Shown here piece by piece: positions 7,849 through 16,215 of a DNA stretch of 57,576 nucleotides. Under the pieces are notes generated by a model. That model worked only from the letters and a program-made list of their open reading frames with translations. It searched no databases and had not been told where the DNA came from. Made by a program: the position numbers and the translations under genes. Each line of letters starts with the position of its first letter. Position 1 is the stretch's first letter. Source of the stretch: Mycobacterium sp. 1100029.7 (GTDB lineage: Bacteria; Actinomycetota; Actinomycetes; Mycobacteriales; Mycobacteriaceae); contig NZ_LZSC01000045.1 of NCBI RefSeq assembly GCF_001665235.1, positions 1 to 57,576 on the forward strand. The letters run 5' to 3'.

Positions 7849-8820
7849 TTAGACGGTCAGCACGATCTTGCCGTGCACGTCGCTGGACACCAGCTTTTGA
7901 TGAGCCTCGGCGGCTTGCTGAATCGGCACCCGCGCGCCGATGATCGGCCGGACGCGGCCGTCGGCAACCATCGGCCAAACCGACTTCGTCACCGCCGCGA
8001 CGATCTCGCCCTTGCTGTTCGGGCCGCTCACCGGCCGGCCCCGCAGCGTGGTGCCGATCACCCGCAACCGCTTGGGCAGCAGCTTGCCGATGTTGAGCTC
8101 AGCCTTCAGCCCGCCCTGCATACCGATGATGACCAGCTGCCCGTCAGTGGCCAGGGCGTCGAGATTGCGGTCCAGATAGGAGGCGCCCATGATGTCGAAG
8201 ATCACGTCGGCGCCGTCGGTCTCGTCGCGCAGCCGCGCCACGAAGTCCTCGTCGCGGTAGTTGATGGTGATCTCGGCGCCCAGGTCGCGGCAGATGTCGA
8301 GCTTGGCGGCCGAGCCGGCGGTGACCGCCACCCGGGCGCCCAGGGCGCGCGCAATTTGAATCGCGTGGGTTCCGATGCCGCTGGCCCCGCCGTGCATCAG
8401 CAGCAGCTGGCCCTCGCCCAGGTGCGCGGTCAACACCAGATTCGACCACACCGTGCACGCCACCTCGGGCAGGGCGGCAGCGTCTTCCAGCGTGACGCCG
8501 TCGGGAATCGGCAGGATCTGCGGCGCGGGGACGGCGACGAGTTCGGCGTATCCGCCGCCGGCCAGCAGCGCGCAAACCTCTTGTCCGACAGACCATTCCG
8601 TGACACCGGAGCCGAGCTCGGCGACGACGCCCGACACCTCCATCCCGATGATGTCGCTGGCGCCCGGCGGGGGCGGATACTTGCCGGCGGCCTGCAGCAC
8701 GTCGGCCCGGTTGACACCGGCCGCGGCGACCTTGATCAGTACCTCGCCGGGTCCCGCGGAAACATCCGGGACCTCCTGCCAGATGAGTTTGTCAGAAGAT
8801 TCGGCGACGATGGCGCGCAT
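7849..8820 (-). CDS. NAD(P)H:quinone oxidoreductase / zinc-free MDR (Rv3777)
   Basis: Medium-chain dehydrogenase/reductase of the quinone oxidoreductase group, expected to reduce quinone or enone substrates with NADPH. The N-terminal GroES-like part (PGEVLIKVAAAGVNRADVLQ) lacks the catalytic zinc ligands; the nucleotide-binding part has MHGGASGIGTHAIQIARALGA, and the C-terminus VHGKIVLTV is typical. I chose the ATG at 8820 (MRAIVAESS, 323 residues); a GTG at 8829 is equally open. Its stop faces that of the aminotransferase across the repeat array. Confidence 0.85.
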   Translation of the reverse strand: MRAIVAESSDKLIWQEVPDVSAGPGEVLIKVAAAGVNRADVLQAAGKYPPPPGASDIIGMEVSGVVAELGSGVTEWSVGQEVCALLAGGGYAELVAVPAPQILPIPDGVTLEDAAALPEVACTVWSNLVLTAHLGEGQLLLMHGGASGIGTHAIQIARALGARVAVTAGSAAKLDICRDLGAEITINYRDEDFVARLRDETDGADVIFDIMGASYLDRNLDALATDGQLVIIGMQGGLKAELNIGKLLPKRLRVIGTTLRGRPVSGPNSKGEIVAAVTKSVWPMVADGRVRPIIGARVPIQQAAEAHQKLVSSDVHGKIVLTV

Positions 8821-8866
8821 GCCAGCCACGCTACTAGTCCCGTTACCCTTGGCTAGCCTTGACCAT

Positions 8867-8953
8867 GGTGGCGTGGCAGAGCGGCCTAATGCACTCGCCT
8901 TGAAAGCGAGAGACGGCTAAAACCGTCCGGGGGTTCAAATCCCTCCGCCACCG
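8867..8953 (+). tRNA. tRNA-Ser(TGA)
   Basis: 87-nt class II tRNA: acceptor GGTGGCG pairs with CGCCACC, the anticodon loop CTTGAAA gives TGA, there is a long variable arm (GACGGCTAAAACCGTC), and the T arm is GGGTTCAAATCCC. CCA is not encoded. It is one of three serine tRNAs in the window and shares its acceptor and T-arm sequences with tRNA-Ser(CGA) at 40,955. Confidence 0.97.
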
Positions 8954-8974
8954 CAGGGTTTCACCGGCGTGCGT

Positions 8975-10003
8975 CTACGGCGTGTACCGAAGGATGGCGC
9001 CCACGCCGTCGCTCGGCGCGATGCGCACATCGGTGCGCACCACCGACGCCCCGCCGGTGAACGCCAGCAGTGGCAGGGCCTCGTCGGCCCGCAGCGTCTT
9101 GGCGGCCGCGGCGCCCTGCATCGCCAACGCCTCGGCGGTGGGAGCGACGACGGTCAGCTGTGCGTCGGCGACCACAGTGGCCTCGGCGAGGTCGCCGACG
9201 ATCAGGGTGTCGACCGTCCCCTGACGCAGGGCCGTGCAGACCGCAGCGAGTCCCTCGACCGCCAACCCGGACCGCCTGCTGAGCCCGTCGGTGAACTGTG
9301 CGGCCGCGGTGTCCATCGCGCTGCGGCGCTGCAGCAGCAGCGTCGAGTCGACGGCCCGTTGGATCTCCTCGAAGTCGTATCCGCCCCGCCGGGCCGCGAC
9401 CGGCAGCGTCGTCACCCGCTTGCGGACGGCGTCGGGCAGGGCAGTCAACAAGCTGGCCCGGGACTGTTCGTCGCCGACCACGAACAATGCCCGCAACGAC
9501 GCGCCATTGACGAGGCCGTTGACCCGGTCGGCGGCGGTGCGCAACGGCGAACCCGGCGGCGCATCGACATCGACAGCTTCGGAAAAGCGTTTGGCGTCAA
9601 CGTGACTGGTGATCAGCGCGCCGGTGCGGTCGACCACCACCAGCAAGTAATCCGTTTGTGTGACGCCGTAGTCGAGGATCGGCACCAGGTAGGGCAAGTC
9701 CGACACCCGCACGATCGGCCCGCTGGTCTGCCGCAGCAGATACTCGTTGACCAGGACACCCGACGCGCCGGCGACCACCGCGCGCCCACCCCGGCCGATC
9801 GGCAACCGTAACTGCAGAACGGCGTGCTCGATTGCCGCGGTGATGGTTTCGTCGGCTCCCTGACGATGCAACTCTTCGCGCAGGCTCCACCATTTCAACC
9901 TGAGCTGACCGGTTGGCTCGCCGTCGTCGTCGGAGTCCTCGAAGTAAACCGACGCGAACGGTCCGGGCGCAGTGAGCAACTCACGGAAACGGCCCGAACC
10001 CAT
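8975..10003 (-). CDS. Rv2629/baeRF-family protein, copy 1
   Basis: Member of the family typified by M. tuberculosis Rv2629, related to archaeo-eukaryotic release factor domains (baeRF) and suspected to act on ribosomes or RNA; its function is not established. Hallmarks are GPFASVYFEDS at the N-terminus, GRGGRAVVAGASGVLVNEYLL, VVVDRTGALITSH, a helical middle and the C-terminal RADEALPLLAFTGGASVVRTD with a DGVGAILRY end. It has 342 residues. A second member with clearly similar sequence lies immediately upstream on the same strand, so this is a tandem duplication. This copy is shorter, lacking about 25 residues after SHVDAKRFSEAVD. Confidence 0.82.
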   Translation of the reverse strand: MGSGRFRELLTAPGPFASVYFEDSDDDGEPTGQLRLKWWSLREELHRQGADETITAAIEHAVLQLRLPIGRGGRAVVAGASGVLVNEYLLRQTSGPIVRVSDLPYLVPILDYGVTQTDYLLVVVDRTGALITSHVDAKRFSEAVDVDAPPGSPLRTAADRVNGLVNGASLRALFVVGDEQSRASLLTALPDAVRKRVTTLPVAARRGGYDFEEIQRAVDSTLLLQRRSAMDTAAAQFTDGLSRRSGLAVEGLAAVCTALRQGTVDTLIVGDLAEATVVADAQLTVVAPTAEALAMQGAAAAKTLRADEALPLLAFTGGASVVRTDVRIAPSDGVGAILRYTP

Positions 10004-10076
10004 ACGTCATTGTCGCCCGAGAAGCTGAGACGCACGTGTGTTTACGAGGGCATGGCCCCCGCGCGCCGGGTGTGAG

Positions 10077-11183
10077 TTAGTGCAGCGTCGGCGCGTAGCG
10101 CAGGACGGCGGCGATCCCGTCGGCCGGAGCGATCCGCTCGTCGGTGCGGACCAGCGATGCCCCGACGGAAATCGCCAGCAGGGGCAACGCCTCGTCGGCC
10201 CGCAACGTCTTGGCCGGAGCGGCGCCCTGCTCGGAGAGCACGTCGGCGTTGGGCGCGACGGTCGTGATGCCCTCGTCGGCAACCACCATGGCATCGTCGA
10301 TTTCGCCGATGATCATCGTGTCGACCGCGCCCTGGCGCAGCGCCGAGCAGACGGCGCCGAGACCCTCGGCGGCCAGCCCCGACTTGCGCCCGATCTCGGC
10401 GGTGAAACGCGCCGCGGCATCGTCGATCACGCTGAGTCGTTGCTTGAGCATCTCGGCTTCGATGGCCCGGCGCACTTCGTCGGTGGCGTGGCCGCTGTGT
10501 CGCGCGCCCACCGCCAGCGGCACAGCATGCTCGCGCACCCGGTCGGGCAACGCGGCCTGCAGATCCGAGCGCGAACTCACCTCGCCGACCAGGAACACGG
10601 TCTCGACCGGCGTCTCGTCGAAGAGTTGGCTGACGCGATCGGCGACGGCGCGCATGTTTTTGCGCGCGGCCTCCTCGGTGCGCAGCTGCGGATCGCCATA
10701 GCCCGAGGTCTCGGCGCCGGCCGCCTTGTGCACCGGGTAGCCGCCGCCGTCGACGGTTTCCGAGCGGACCGAGCCGTCGACGCGCGTGGTGATGTCGGCA
10801 CCGGTGTGGTCGACCTCCACCAACAGGTAGTCACTCCCGTCGAAGCCGAGTTCGACGAGCGGGACCAGGTACGGCAGTTCGGAGACGCGCACCACGGTCT
10901 CGGCCGTCGGCCGGATCAGGTGCTCGTTGAGAACGACGCCCTTGGCGCTGGCGACGACCGCGCGGCCGCTGCGACCCACCGGTGCCCGTAAGTCCTTGAC
11001 CGCATGCCCGATCTGCTCGGTGACGGCTGCGTCCGCCCCCTGCTCCTCGAGCTGTTCACGCAGCGCTCGCCACTTCAGGTCGAGCTGCGCCTCGGCGTCG
11101 TGGGTGTCGTGGGAATCGTCGAAGTAGACCGATGCGAACGGCCCTGGGCGATCCAACAGTGAACGGAAGCGACCAGTATCCAT
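10077..11183 (-). CDS. Rv2629/baeRF-family protein, copy 2
   Basis: Paralog of the downstream gene and closer to Rv2629: GPFASVYFDDSHDTHDAE, GRSGRAVVASAKGVVLNEHLI, VEVDHTGADITTRVDG and GYPVHKAAGAETSGYGD are shared with it, the last being absent from copy 1. In the C-terminal half, FTAEIGRKSGLAAEGLGAV and the closing DGIAAVLRYAPT match. The ATG at 11183 (MDTGRFRSLL) gives 368 residues; the 11 residues encoded further upstream are not family-like. The 73-bp gap to copy 1 suggests co-transcription. In M. tuberculosis Rv2629 belongs to the hypoxia (DosR) regulon, but I see no convincing DosR box here. Confidence 0.84.
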   Translation of the reverse strand: MDTGRFRSLLDRPGPFASVYFDDSHDTHDAEAQLDLKWRALREQLEEQGADAAVTEQIGHAVKDLRAPVGRSGRAVVASAKGVVLNEHLIRPTAETVVRVSELPYLVPLVELGFDGSDYLLVEVDHTGADITTRVDGSVRSETVDGGGYPVHKAAGAETSGYGDPQLRTEEAARKNMRAVADRVSQLFDETPVETVFLVGEVSSRSDLQAALPDRVREHAVPLAVGARHSGHATDEVRRAIEAEMLKQRLSVIDDAAARFTAEIGRKSGLAAEGLGAVCSALRQGAVDTMIIGEIDDAMVVADEGITTVAPNADVLSEQGAAPAKTLRADEALPLLAISVGASLVRTDERIAPADGIAAVLRYAPTLH

Positions 11184-11223
11184 AGCGGTTAGGGTGCCCG
11201 TCGTTTCGGGGTGCAAAACACGT

Positions 11224-11412
11224 CTAGGCCCGATCGCCCTCGGAGTCGTCGAAGAACGACCACTCGCCGTCGTGCTCGACTTCCATGCGCCAGCCCAGTT
11301 CGCTGTTGTCGGCCTTGTTGTCGACGAACCAGGCGTGGGCGTCTTCGGCGCTCTCGATGTCCTTGGTGGCGACGACTTCTCCGTGCGGGTTGATCACTCG
11401 ATAGTTGGCCAT
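11224..11412 (-). CDS. Conserved-looking small acidic protein
   Basis: A 62-residue acidic protein, MANYRVINPHGEVVATKD followed by SAEDAHAWFVDNKA and WRMEVEHDGEWSFFDDS. It has no membrane segment or signal peptide. The regular beta-turn-helix pattern and absence of frameshift suggest a real gene, but I do not recognise the family. It is 40 bp upstream of the baeRF copy 2 start on the same strand and follows lipE by 28 bp, so it could be part of a lipE-to-baeRF transcript. Confidence 0.6.
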   Translation of the reverse strand: MANYRVINPHGEVVATKDIESAEDAHAWFVDNKADNSELGWRMEVEHDGEWSFFDDSEGDRA

Positions 11413-11440
11413 CAGGGAGGTGTTCCCGCCGTCGGCGTCC

Positions 11441-12676
11441 TTAATCGGTCGGGATTGCGGCGGCGACGGTGTCCATGAGCGCCGTATAACGGCGCAGTTC
11501 CGGGTCGCGGCCGGGTTTGCCGCTGCTGATCAACCCGGCGGCCAGACTGCGTTCCGGGTCGGCCCAGATCGCGATGTTGCTCAGGCCGAGACTGCCGAAG
11601 GCCGCCGGCGCGTTGCGGCCGAACGGACCCCAGCGGTTGGTACCGAGGATGTAACCCGTACCCCAGCGGGCCGGCGTCAGGCCAACCGCGAAATCTGGCC
11701 GCAGCCGCCGGGATTCGGTGACCGCTTCCCGCAGCGTCTCGGCCCGCAGTACCTGCACTCCGTCGAGTTCGCCTCCGCGACGCCAGATTTCGGCAAAGCG
11801 CGACATCTCGTTGGCGGTCGACACGGTGTTGGACGACGGGATCACGGTGGTCAGGAAGAACGGGGTATTGGAGACCGGGATCATTTCGTGCACGGTGCCG
11901 CCGATCGCTTTGCGGAAGATCTGCGCGATCACCGGCGGCAGCGGCCGCCCGGTGGCGTGGCTGGGCGCGACCAGGGCCAGGTCTTGCTTGGCGACGCCGA
12001 AGTTCGTCCAGCGGAAGCCCAGCGGGTCGAGGACCTCGGCGGCGAGGATCTCGCGGATTTCCTTGCCGGTGGCCGAGTACACGATCTCCCGGACCAGCGG
12101 GCCCCAGGTCAGCGCGTGGTACATGTGCATCAACCCCGGCCGGTAAAGCGGCCGCAGATTGCTCAGCATCTCCTGGGCGTACTCGTGATCGTCGGTGCGT
12201 TTGAGGTCAGGCATCGGACCGGTGGGGAACGGCAGGCCGGCGCTGTGGGTCAGCACATGCCGGATCGTGATGCGATGTTTGCCGTGGCTCGTGAACGTGG
12301 GCATGTACTCGCAGACGCGGTCGTCCAACGCGAACACACCCTGCTCGACGAGCCGGTGCACCACGGTGGCGGCGATGCTCTTGGCCGCCGAGTACACGCA
12401 GAACGGGGTGTCGGTGGTGACGACGATCTTCTCGGCGTCCGGTTCGTCGGTGGGCGCGTTGCCCCAGCCGTGACCGATCGCCCGGTTGAGCACGACGCGA
12501 CCGCGGTACCGCAGGCACAGCTGGATCGCCGGATGCATGCCCGCCTGGTACCAGTGGCGCGCGGCTTGCCAGATGCGTTCGACGGTCGCGCTGTCGATCT
12601 CGGAGTGGTCTTCGACCCCGAGTGTCGTCACTGCGTCCAGATCGGCCGGGACGCGAATTTTGCCGTCCGGGGTCAT
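11441..12676 (-). CDS. lipE: Serine beta-lactamase-fold esterase LipE
   Basis: Esterase/lipase of the class C beta-lactamase fold (Rv3775 ortholog), hydrolysing short to medium acyl esters. The catalytic SxxK tetrad is S96-A-A-K99 (FCVYSAAKS), the second-motif tyrosine is in MYHALTWG, and GTGYILGTNRWG near the C-terminus fits the third motif region. There is no signal peptide, so it is probably cytoplasmic or peripheral. At 411 residues it is close to the M. tuberculosis protein. The start at 12676 is an ATG. echA21 lies 100 bp upstream on the same strand. Confidence 0.9.
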   Translation of the reverse strand: MTPDGKIRVPADLDAVTTLGVEDHSEIDSATVERIWQAARHWYQAGMHPAIQLCLRYRGRVVLNRAIGHGWGNAPTDEPDAEKIVVTTDTPFCVYSAAKSIAATVVHRLVEQGVFALDDRVCEYMPTFTSHGKHRITIRHVLTHSAGLPFPTGPMPDLKRTDDHEYAQEMLSNLRPLYRPGLMHMYHALTWGPLVREIVYSATGKEIREILAAEVLDPLGFRWTNFGVAKQDLALVAPSHATGRPLPPVIAQIFRKAIGGTVHEMIPVSNTPFFLTTVIPSSNTVSTANEMSRFAEIWRRGGELDGVQVLRAETLREAVTESRRLRPDFAVGLTPARWGTGYILGTNRWGPFGRNAPAAFGSLGLSNIAIWADPERSLAAGLISSGKPGRDPELRRYTALMDTVAAAIPTD

Positions 12677-12776
12677 ATGCGCCGCTCCTCCGCATCGCTA
12701 CGCTCTGCATTGTCGACGGCGCGGGGCATCGCCCCCACCTTCGTTGCCACCTCAGCGAGGGTACGTGGCGCGGTTT

Positions 12777-13601
12777 TTACTCCCCGGTGAACTGCGGCGG
12801 GCGCTTGGCGAAGGTCGCCGAGATGCCCTCGGTGAGGTCCTTGGACGGCAGGAAGGCCGCGTTCCAGGCCGCGACATAGCGCAGGCTCTCGGAGACCGCG
12901 GCGGTGCGCTGCTGGTCCAGCACGTCCTTGATGCCGTGCACCGTCAGCGGCGGATTGGCGGCGATCTCCGTAGCGGTGGCATGCGCGGCGGCCAAGGTTG
13001 TGTCGGCGTCGTCGTAGACGTCGTTGACTAGGCCGATCTTCTCGGCGCGGGCCGCGTCGATGTCCTTGCCCGTCAGCGCCAGCTCGCGCAGGTGCCCGTC
13101 GTTGAGGATCAGCGGCAGCCGGGCCAGGCTGCCGACGTCGGCGACGATGGCCAGTTTGACTTCCCGGACCGAGAACTTGGCGTCGGCGCTGGCGTAGCGG
13201 ATGTCGACCGCGGAGATCAGGTCGACGCCGCCGCCGATGCACCAACCGTGCACCGACGCGATGGTTGGGGTGCGGCAGTCGGCGACCGCGGTGATCGCGC
13301 CCTGCATGCGCTTGACCTCGCGGTGGAAGACGGCGCGCGGTCCGGCCAGCGCGTCACCGGACAGCAGCGGGGTGAACGACCCGCCCATGGCGGGCACGTC
13401 CAGGCCGTAGCTGAAGTTCTTGCCCGACCCGGTCAGCACGATGGCCCGCACCTCGGGGTCGTCGTCGAGGGCCCCGAACAGTTCGGGCAGCTCCGACCAG
13501 AAGGCGGGCCCCATCGCGTTGCCTTTACCCGGTCCGATCAGCGTCACCTGCGCAACGCGGTCTTTGATCTCGACGGTGACAGATTCGTATGTAACGCCCA
13601 T
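12777..13601 (-). CDS. echA21: Enoyl-CoA hydratase/isomerase EchA21
   Basis: Crotonase-superfamily protein expected to hydrate or isomerise enoyl-CoA thioesters. Crotonase features are VRAIVLTGSGKNFSYGLDV (first oxyanion-hole strand) and ASVHGWCIGGGVDLISAVDIRYAS (second oxyanion-hole glycines), with EVKLAIVADVG following. The ATG at 13601 gives 274 residues, the same as Rv3774. The frame is open to 13754, but those codons overlap the divergent Rv3773c-like gene and are discarded. The two starts are 23 bp apart, so their promoters must overlap. Confidence 0.9.
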   Translation of the reverse strand: MGVTYESVTVEIKDRVAQVTLIGPGKGNAMGPAFWSELPELFGALDDDPEVRAIVLTGSGKNFSYGLDVPAMGGSFTPLLSGDALAGPRAVFHREVKRMQGAITAVADCRTPTIASVHGWCIGGGVDLISAVDIRYASADAKFSVREVKLAIVADVGSLARLPLILNDGHLRELALTGKDIDAARAEKIGLVNDVYDDADTTLAAAHATATEIAANPPLTVHGIKDVLDQQRTAAVSESLRYVAAWNAAFLPSKDLTEGISATFAKRPPQFTGE

Positions 13602-13624
13602 GCGCAGACCGTAGCGTGGGAAAT

Positions 13625-14209
13625 ATGTCCCGTGATTTGCGACCCGGCCCTGATTCGCCGCCGACGGACGAACTGCACAGCGCCGAAGACACGCTAGGAG
13701 TCTTGCAGCGGGTGCTGCATCCGATAGCCAGCGACGACCTGGCCAAGCAGACACCCTGCACGGAGTTCGACGTGACCAAGTTGACCGCGCATCTGGTGAA
13801 ATCGATCAGCGGTCTGGGTGGCATGGTCGGCGCGGAGATCCCGGAACAGGACGACAGCGATTCGGTCGAGCGGCAGATCATCGCCACCGCCCGGCCCGCG
13901 TTGGACGCCTGGCACCGCCACGGCCTGGACGGCACCGTGGGCTTCGGCAAGACCGAGATGCCGGCGAAGGCGGCTTGTGGCATCTTCTCGATCGAATTTC
14001 TGGTCCACGCCTGGGATTACGCTGTCGCGGTGGGGCACGAGCTCAATGCCCCGCAGCCACTGTCGGAGTACGTGCTGGACTTGGCGCACCAGACCATTCG
14101 GCCGGAATTCCGCCGCTCGGCGGGGTTCGCCGATCCGGTCGACGTCCCCGAGGATTCGGGGGCTTTGGAGAAGCTCGTCGCGTTCACCGGCCGCAACCCC
14201 GCCCGCTAG
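13625..14209 (+). CDS. TIGR03086/DinB-type metal-binding protein (Rv3773c)
   Basis: A 194-residue protein of the DinB / mycothiol-dependent maleylpyruvate isomerase-like four-helix family (TIGR03086). The region TPCTEFDVTKLTAHLVKS and the later FSIEFLVHAWDYAVAVG carry the histidines expected to bind the metal. Function is unknown; mycothiol transferase activity is a family-level guess. The ATG at 13625 matches the length of Rv3773c; a GTG nine bases upstream is also open. It is divergent from echA21. Confidence 0.85.
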   Translation: MSRDLRPGPDSPPTDELHSAEDTLGVLQRVLHPIASDDLAKQTPCTEFDVTKLTAHLVKSISGLGGMVGAEIPEQDDSDSVERQIIATARPALDAWHRHGLDGTVGFGKTEMPAKAACGIFSIEFLVHAWDYAVAVGHELNAPQPLSEYVLDLAHQTIRPEFRRSAGFADPVDVPEDSGALEKLVAFTGRNPAR

Positions 14210-14238
14210 ACGTTTCTCTCGCGCCCCAGCGCGCCTCT

Positions 14239-14327
14239 CGCCCCTCTCCGCGTCGGGTGTGCATCGTCGGCGCTCCACCGCGTCTCCCTCCCGCCCCTCT
14301 CCGCGTCGGGTGTGCATCGTCGGCGCT
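14239..14327. repeat. 36-bp direct repeat pair
   Basis: An identical 36-bp sequence occurs at 14239-14274 and 14292-14327 (offset 53 bp), containing TCGGGTGTGCATCGTCGGCG. It directly abuts the hairpin-plus-array element on its left side, in the 264-bp convergent gap between the DinB-type gene and the GXWXG gene. No coding function is seen. Confidence 0.85.
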
Positions 14328-14460
14328 GAGTGTGCACGCAGGGCGGGAAAATCGCCGAAATCGCGCCCTGGCCGCACACTCAAAGCCGTGAGCGCACACT
14401 CAAAGCCCTGGCCGCAGACTCAAAGCCGTGAGCGCACACGCCACGCCCTAGCCGCACACG
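14328..14460. repeat. Hairpin plus 20-bp-period repeat array, copy 2
   Basis: 18-bp arms (14328-14345 and 14364-14381, two mismatches) flank an 18-base loop. The right arm is followed by further copies of a CGCACACT-like unit starting at 14371, 14391, 14411, 14431 and 14451, an exact 20-bp period over five units that alternate between GCCGCACACT and AGCGCACACT types. The left arm in copy 1 is the exact reverse complement of the right arm here. Spacer and repeat lengths exclude CRISPR. Confidence 0.85.
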
Positions 14461-14473
14461 AGACGCGGGGGAG

Positions 14474-14935
14474 CTACACCCGCTCGAGGTAGAAGTAGTA
14501 ATACCGGCCGTTGTCGCGGACACCCTTACCGTTCATGATGCCCATCACGGTGTCGTCGTCGACGGTCTTGAAGTGGTCATGCACCGGCTGGCCGTCGTAA
14601 ACCATCGTCGCGGTGACCTCACCCCGGAATTCCTCGAGCCACAGGCTGGCCTCGCCCTTGCCCATCTCCTTGTTGGAGAACTTGTTCCCGTCGGCGTCCA
14701 GGCACACCAGCGGCTGCACGTCGCGGACGGACTTGAAGTTCTTGCCGAACCAGCCGGCCTTCTCGAGCTGCCCGTTCATCATGTGGCCGGTGAGGAATTC
14801 GCCGCCCTTCCATTCGCCGAGCATGCCGTCGATCGTCGCGGGCGGAAGGCTGGCCCAGAAATCGTCGAGCTCCGCGTCGTCGATCTTGCCGTCGCGTTCC
14901 TTGAACTCGTCGAACTTCTTGCGGGCAAGACTCAT
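14474..14935 (-). CDS. GXWXG/DUF4334 domain protein
   Basis: A 153-residue protein with an N-terminal GXWXG motif (MLGEWKGGEFLTGH) and a C-terminal DUF4334-like half (ATMVYDGQPVHDHFKTVDDD and IMNGKG). These domains form a small lipocalin-like beta structure in related proteins; the ligand is unknown. The ATG at 14935 overlaps the hisC2 stop by 4 bp (ATGA), so it is translationally coupled to the aminotransferase. The long frame continuing to 15739 is a shadow across hisC2. Confidence 0.85.
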   Translation of the reverse strand: MSLARKKFDEFKERDGKIDDAELDDFWASLPPATIDGMLGEWKGGEFLTGHMMNGQLEKAGWFGKNFKSVRDVQPLVCLDADGNKFSNKEMGKGEASLWLEEFRGEVTATMVYDGQPVHDHFKTVDDDTVMGIMNGKGVRDNGRYYYFYLERV

Positions 14936-16002
14936 TCGTCGGTCCTCCGGTTGATCCAGTCGCGGGCGAACGCTAGCAGGGCGTCGTTTTCCTGCGGTGC
15001 GCCGATCGACACGCGGACGCCGTCGCTGCCGTACGGGCGTAACACGATGCCCGCAGCGGCCGCCTGCGTCACGAAGTCCTGGGTCCGCGGACCCAACGGC
15101 AACCACACGAAGTTGGACTGCGACGGCGGCAATGTGAACCCCGCATCCCGCAACGCGGCGCTCACCCGATTCCGGTCGGCGACCAACGCATCGGTGCGGG
15201 CCAGCAATTCGTCGGCGGCATCCAGCGATGCGATCGCCGCGACCTGCGAAACGTTCGTCACCGAGAACGGCACGAAGACTTGATCCAGCGCCGTGATCAG
15301 GTCGGGGTGCCCGACCGCGTAACCCACCCGTAGCCCCGCCAGCCCGTAGGCCTTCGAAAATGTCCGCAGCGCAACAACATTGCGGCGCGCTCGCACCAAT
15401 CCCAGACTGTCGGGCAGCATTCCGTCGCGGATGTACTCGACATAGGCCTCGTCGATGGCGACCACGATGTGCGGCGGAACGGCATCGACGAAGCGGTTCA
15501 GCTCGTCGGGGTCGACGACGGTGGACGTCGGGTTGTTGGGGTTGCAGACGAAGATCAGCCGGGTGCGGTCGGTGATCGCGGCCAGCATCGCGTGCAGGTC
15601 GAAGGTGTGGTCTGTCAGCGGGACCTTGATCGCGACGGCGCCGGCGACCTGGACCTGCGGCGGGTACAGCTCGAAGCTGCGCCAGCCGAAGATCACCTCG
15701 TCGCCGGCCGAGGCGGTGATCTGAACCAGCTGCTGGCACAGGCTGACCGAGCCGGCGCCGACGGCGATGTTCTCGGGCTCGAAACCGGGGCCGACGTGTT
15801 TGGCGAGTGCGGCCTTGAGCTGCACGCAGCCGTTGTCGGGGTAACGGTTGACGACGTCGGTCGCTTGCTCGATGGCGGCACGGACACTGGGCAGCGGGCC
15901 GAACACCGTCTCGTTGCTGGCCAGTTTCATCGAACCCGGCACGGTCTTACCGGGAACATAAACTGGCAGCCCGGCCAGCTCAGGCCGTAGGCGGGCAGTC
16001 AC
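14932..16002 (-). CDS. hisC2: Aromatic/histidinol-phosphate aminotransferase HisC2 (Pat)
   Basis: PLP-dependent class I/II aminotransferase, ortholog of Rv3772, annotated as HisC2 and reported to act on aromatic amino acids such as phenylalanine. It begins TARLRPELAGLPVYVPGKT, with MKLASNE, FVCNPNNPTS, IDEAYVEYIR and the PLP lysine in FSKAYGLAGLRVGY. The GTG at 16002 gives 356 residues and matches the ortholog N-terminus; the frame continues upstream through two tRNA genes, which is not coding. The upstream tRNA-Ser(GCT) is divergent. With tyrA elsewhere in the window it could serve the phenylalanine/tyrosine pathway. Confidence 0.9.
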   Translation of the reverse strand: MTARLRPELAGLPVYVPGKTVPGSMKLASNETVFGPLPSVRAAIEQATDVVNRYPDNGCVQLKAALAKHVGPGFEPENIAVGAGSVSLCQQLVQITASAGDEVIFGWRSFELYPPQVQVAGAVAIKVPLTDHTFDLHAMLAAITDRTRLIFVCNPNNPTSTVVDPDELNRFVDAVPPHIVVAIDEAYVEYIRDGMLPDSLGLVRARRNVVALRTFSKAYGLAGLRVGYAVGHPDLITALDQVFVPFSVTNVSQVAAIASLDAADELLARTDALVADRNRVSAALRDAGFTLPPSQSNFVWLPLGPRTQDFVTQAAAAGIVLRPYGSDGVRVSIGAPQENDALLAFARDWINRRTDE

Positions 16003-16092
16003 TTCGACAGCATATGTCGCCGCTGTGTACGCTATGCCTCCGGCGGTTCCGGGACGCTTGGCAGGAGTCCGGTACCCTCGGGAAGTCCAAAG

Positions 16093-16181
16093 GGAGGCGT
16101 GCCAGAGCGGCCGAATGGGGCTCACTGCTAATGAGTTGTCCCCCTCAAAGGGGACCGGAGGTTCAAATCCTCTCGCCTCCG
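16093..16181 (+). tRNA. tRNA-Ser(GCT)
   Basis: 89-nt class II tRNA: acceptor GGAGGCG pairs with CGCCTCC, the anticodon loop CTGCTAA gives GCT, there is a long variable arm (GTCCCCCTCAAAGGGGAC), and the T arm is AGGTTCAAATCCT. It reads AGC/AGU codons. It lies 34 bp before tRNA-Arg and is probably co-transcribed with it. Confidence 0.96.
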
Positions 16182-16215
16182 CTGAGTCCTTTCGAGGACA
16201 TATAACTGAACACAA

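Noticed and set aside
8867..8953. A second tRNA-associated island at tRNA-Ser(TGA)
   Set aside because: No repeat of the tRNA 3' end follows; the flanking genes are conserved-type chromosomal genes.
11184..11223. DosR box upstream of the Rv2629-like gene
   Set aside because: The sequence contains no convincing 20-bp DosR palindrome, despite the regulon membership of Rv2629 in M. tuberculosis.
14371..14460. CRISPR array
   Set aside because: Units follow each other directly at 20 bp without spacer-like variable sequence.
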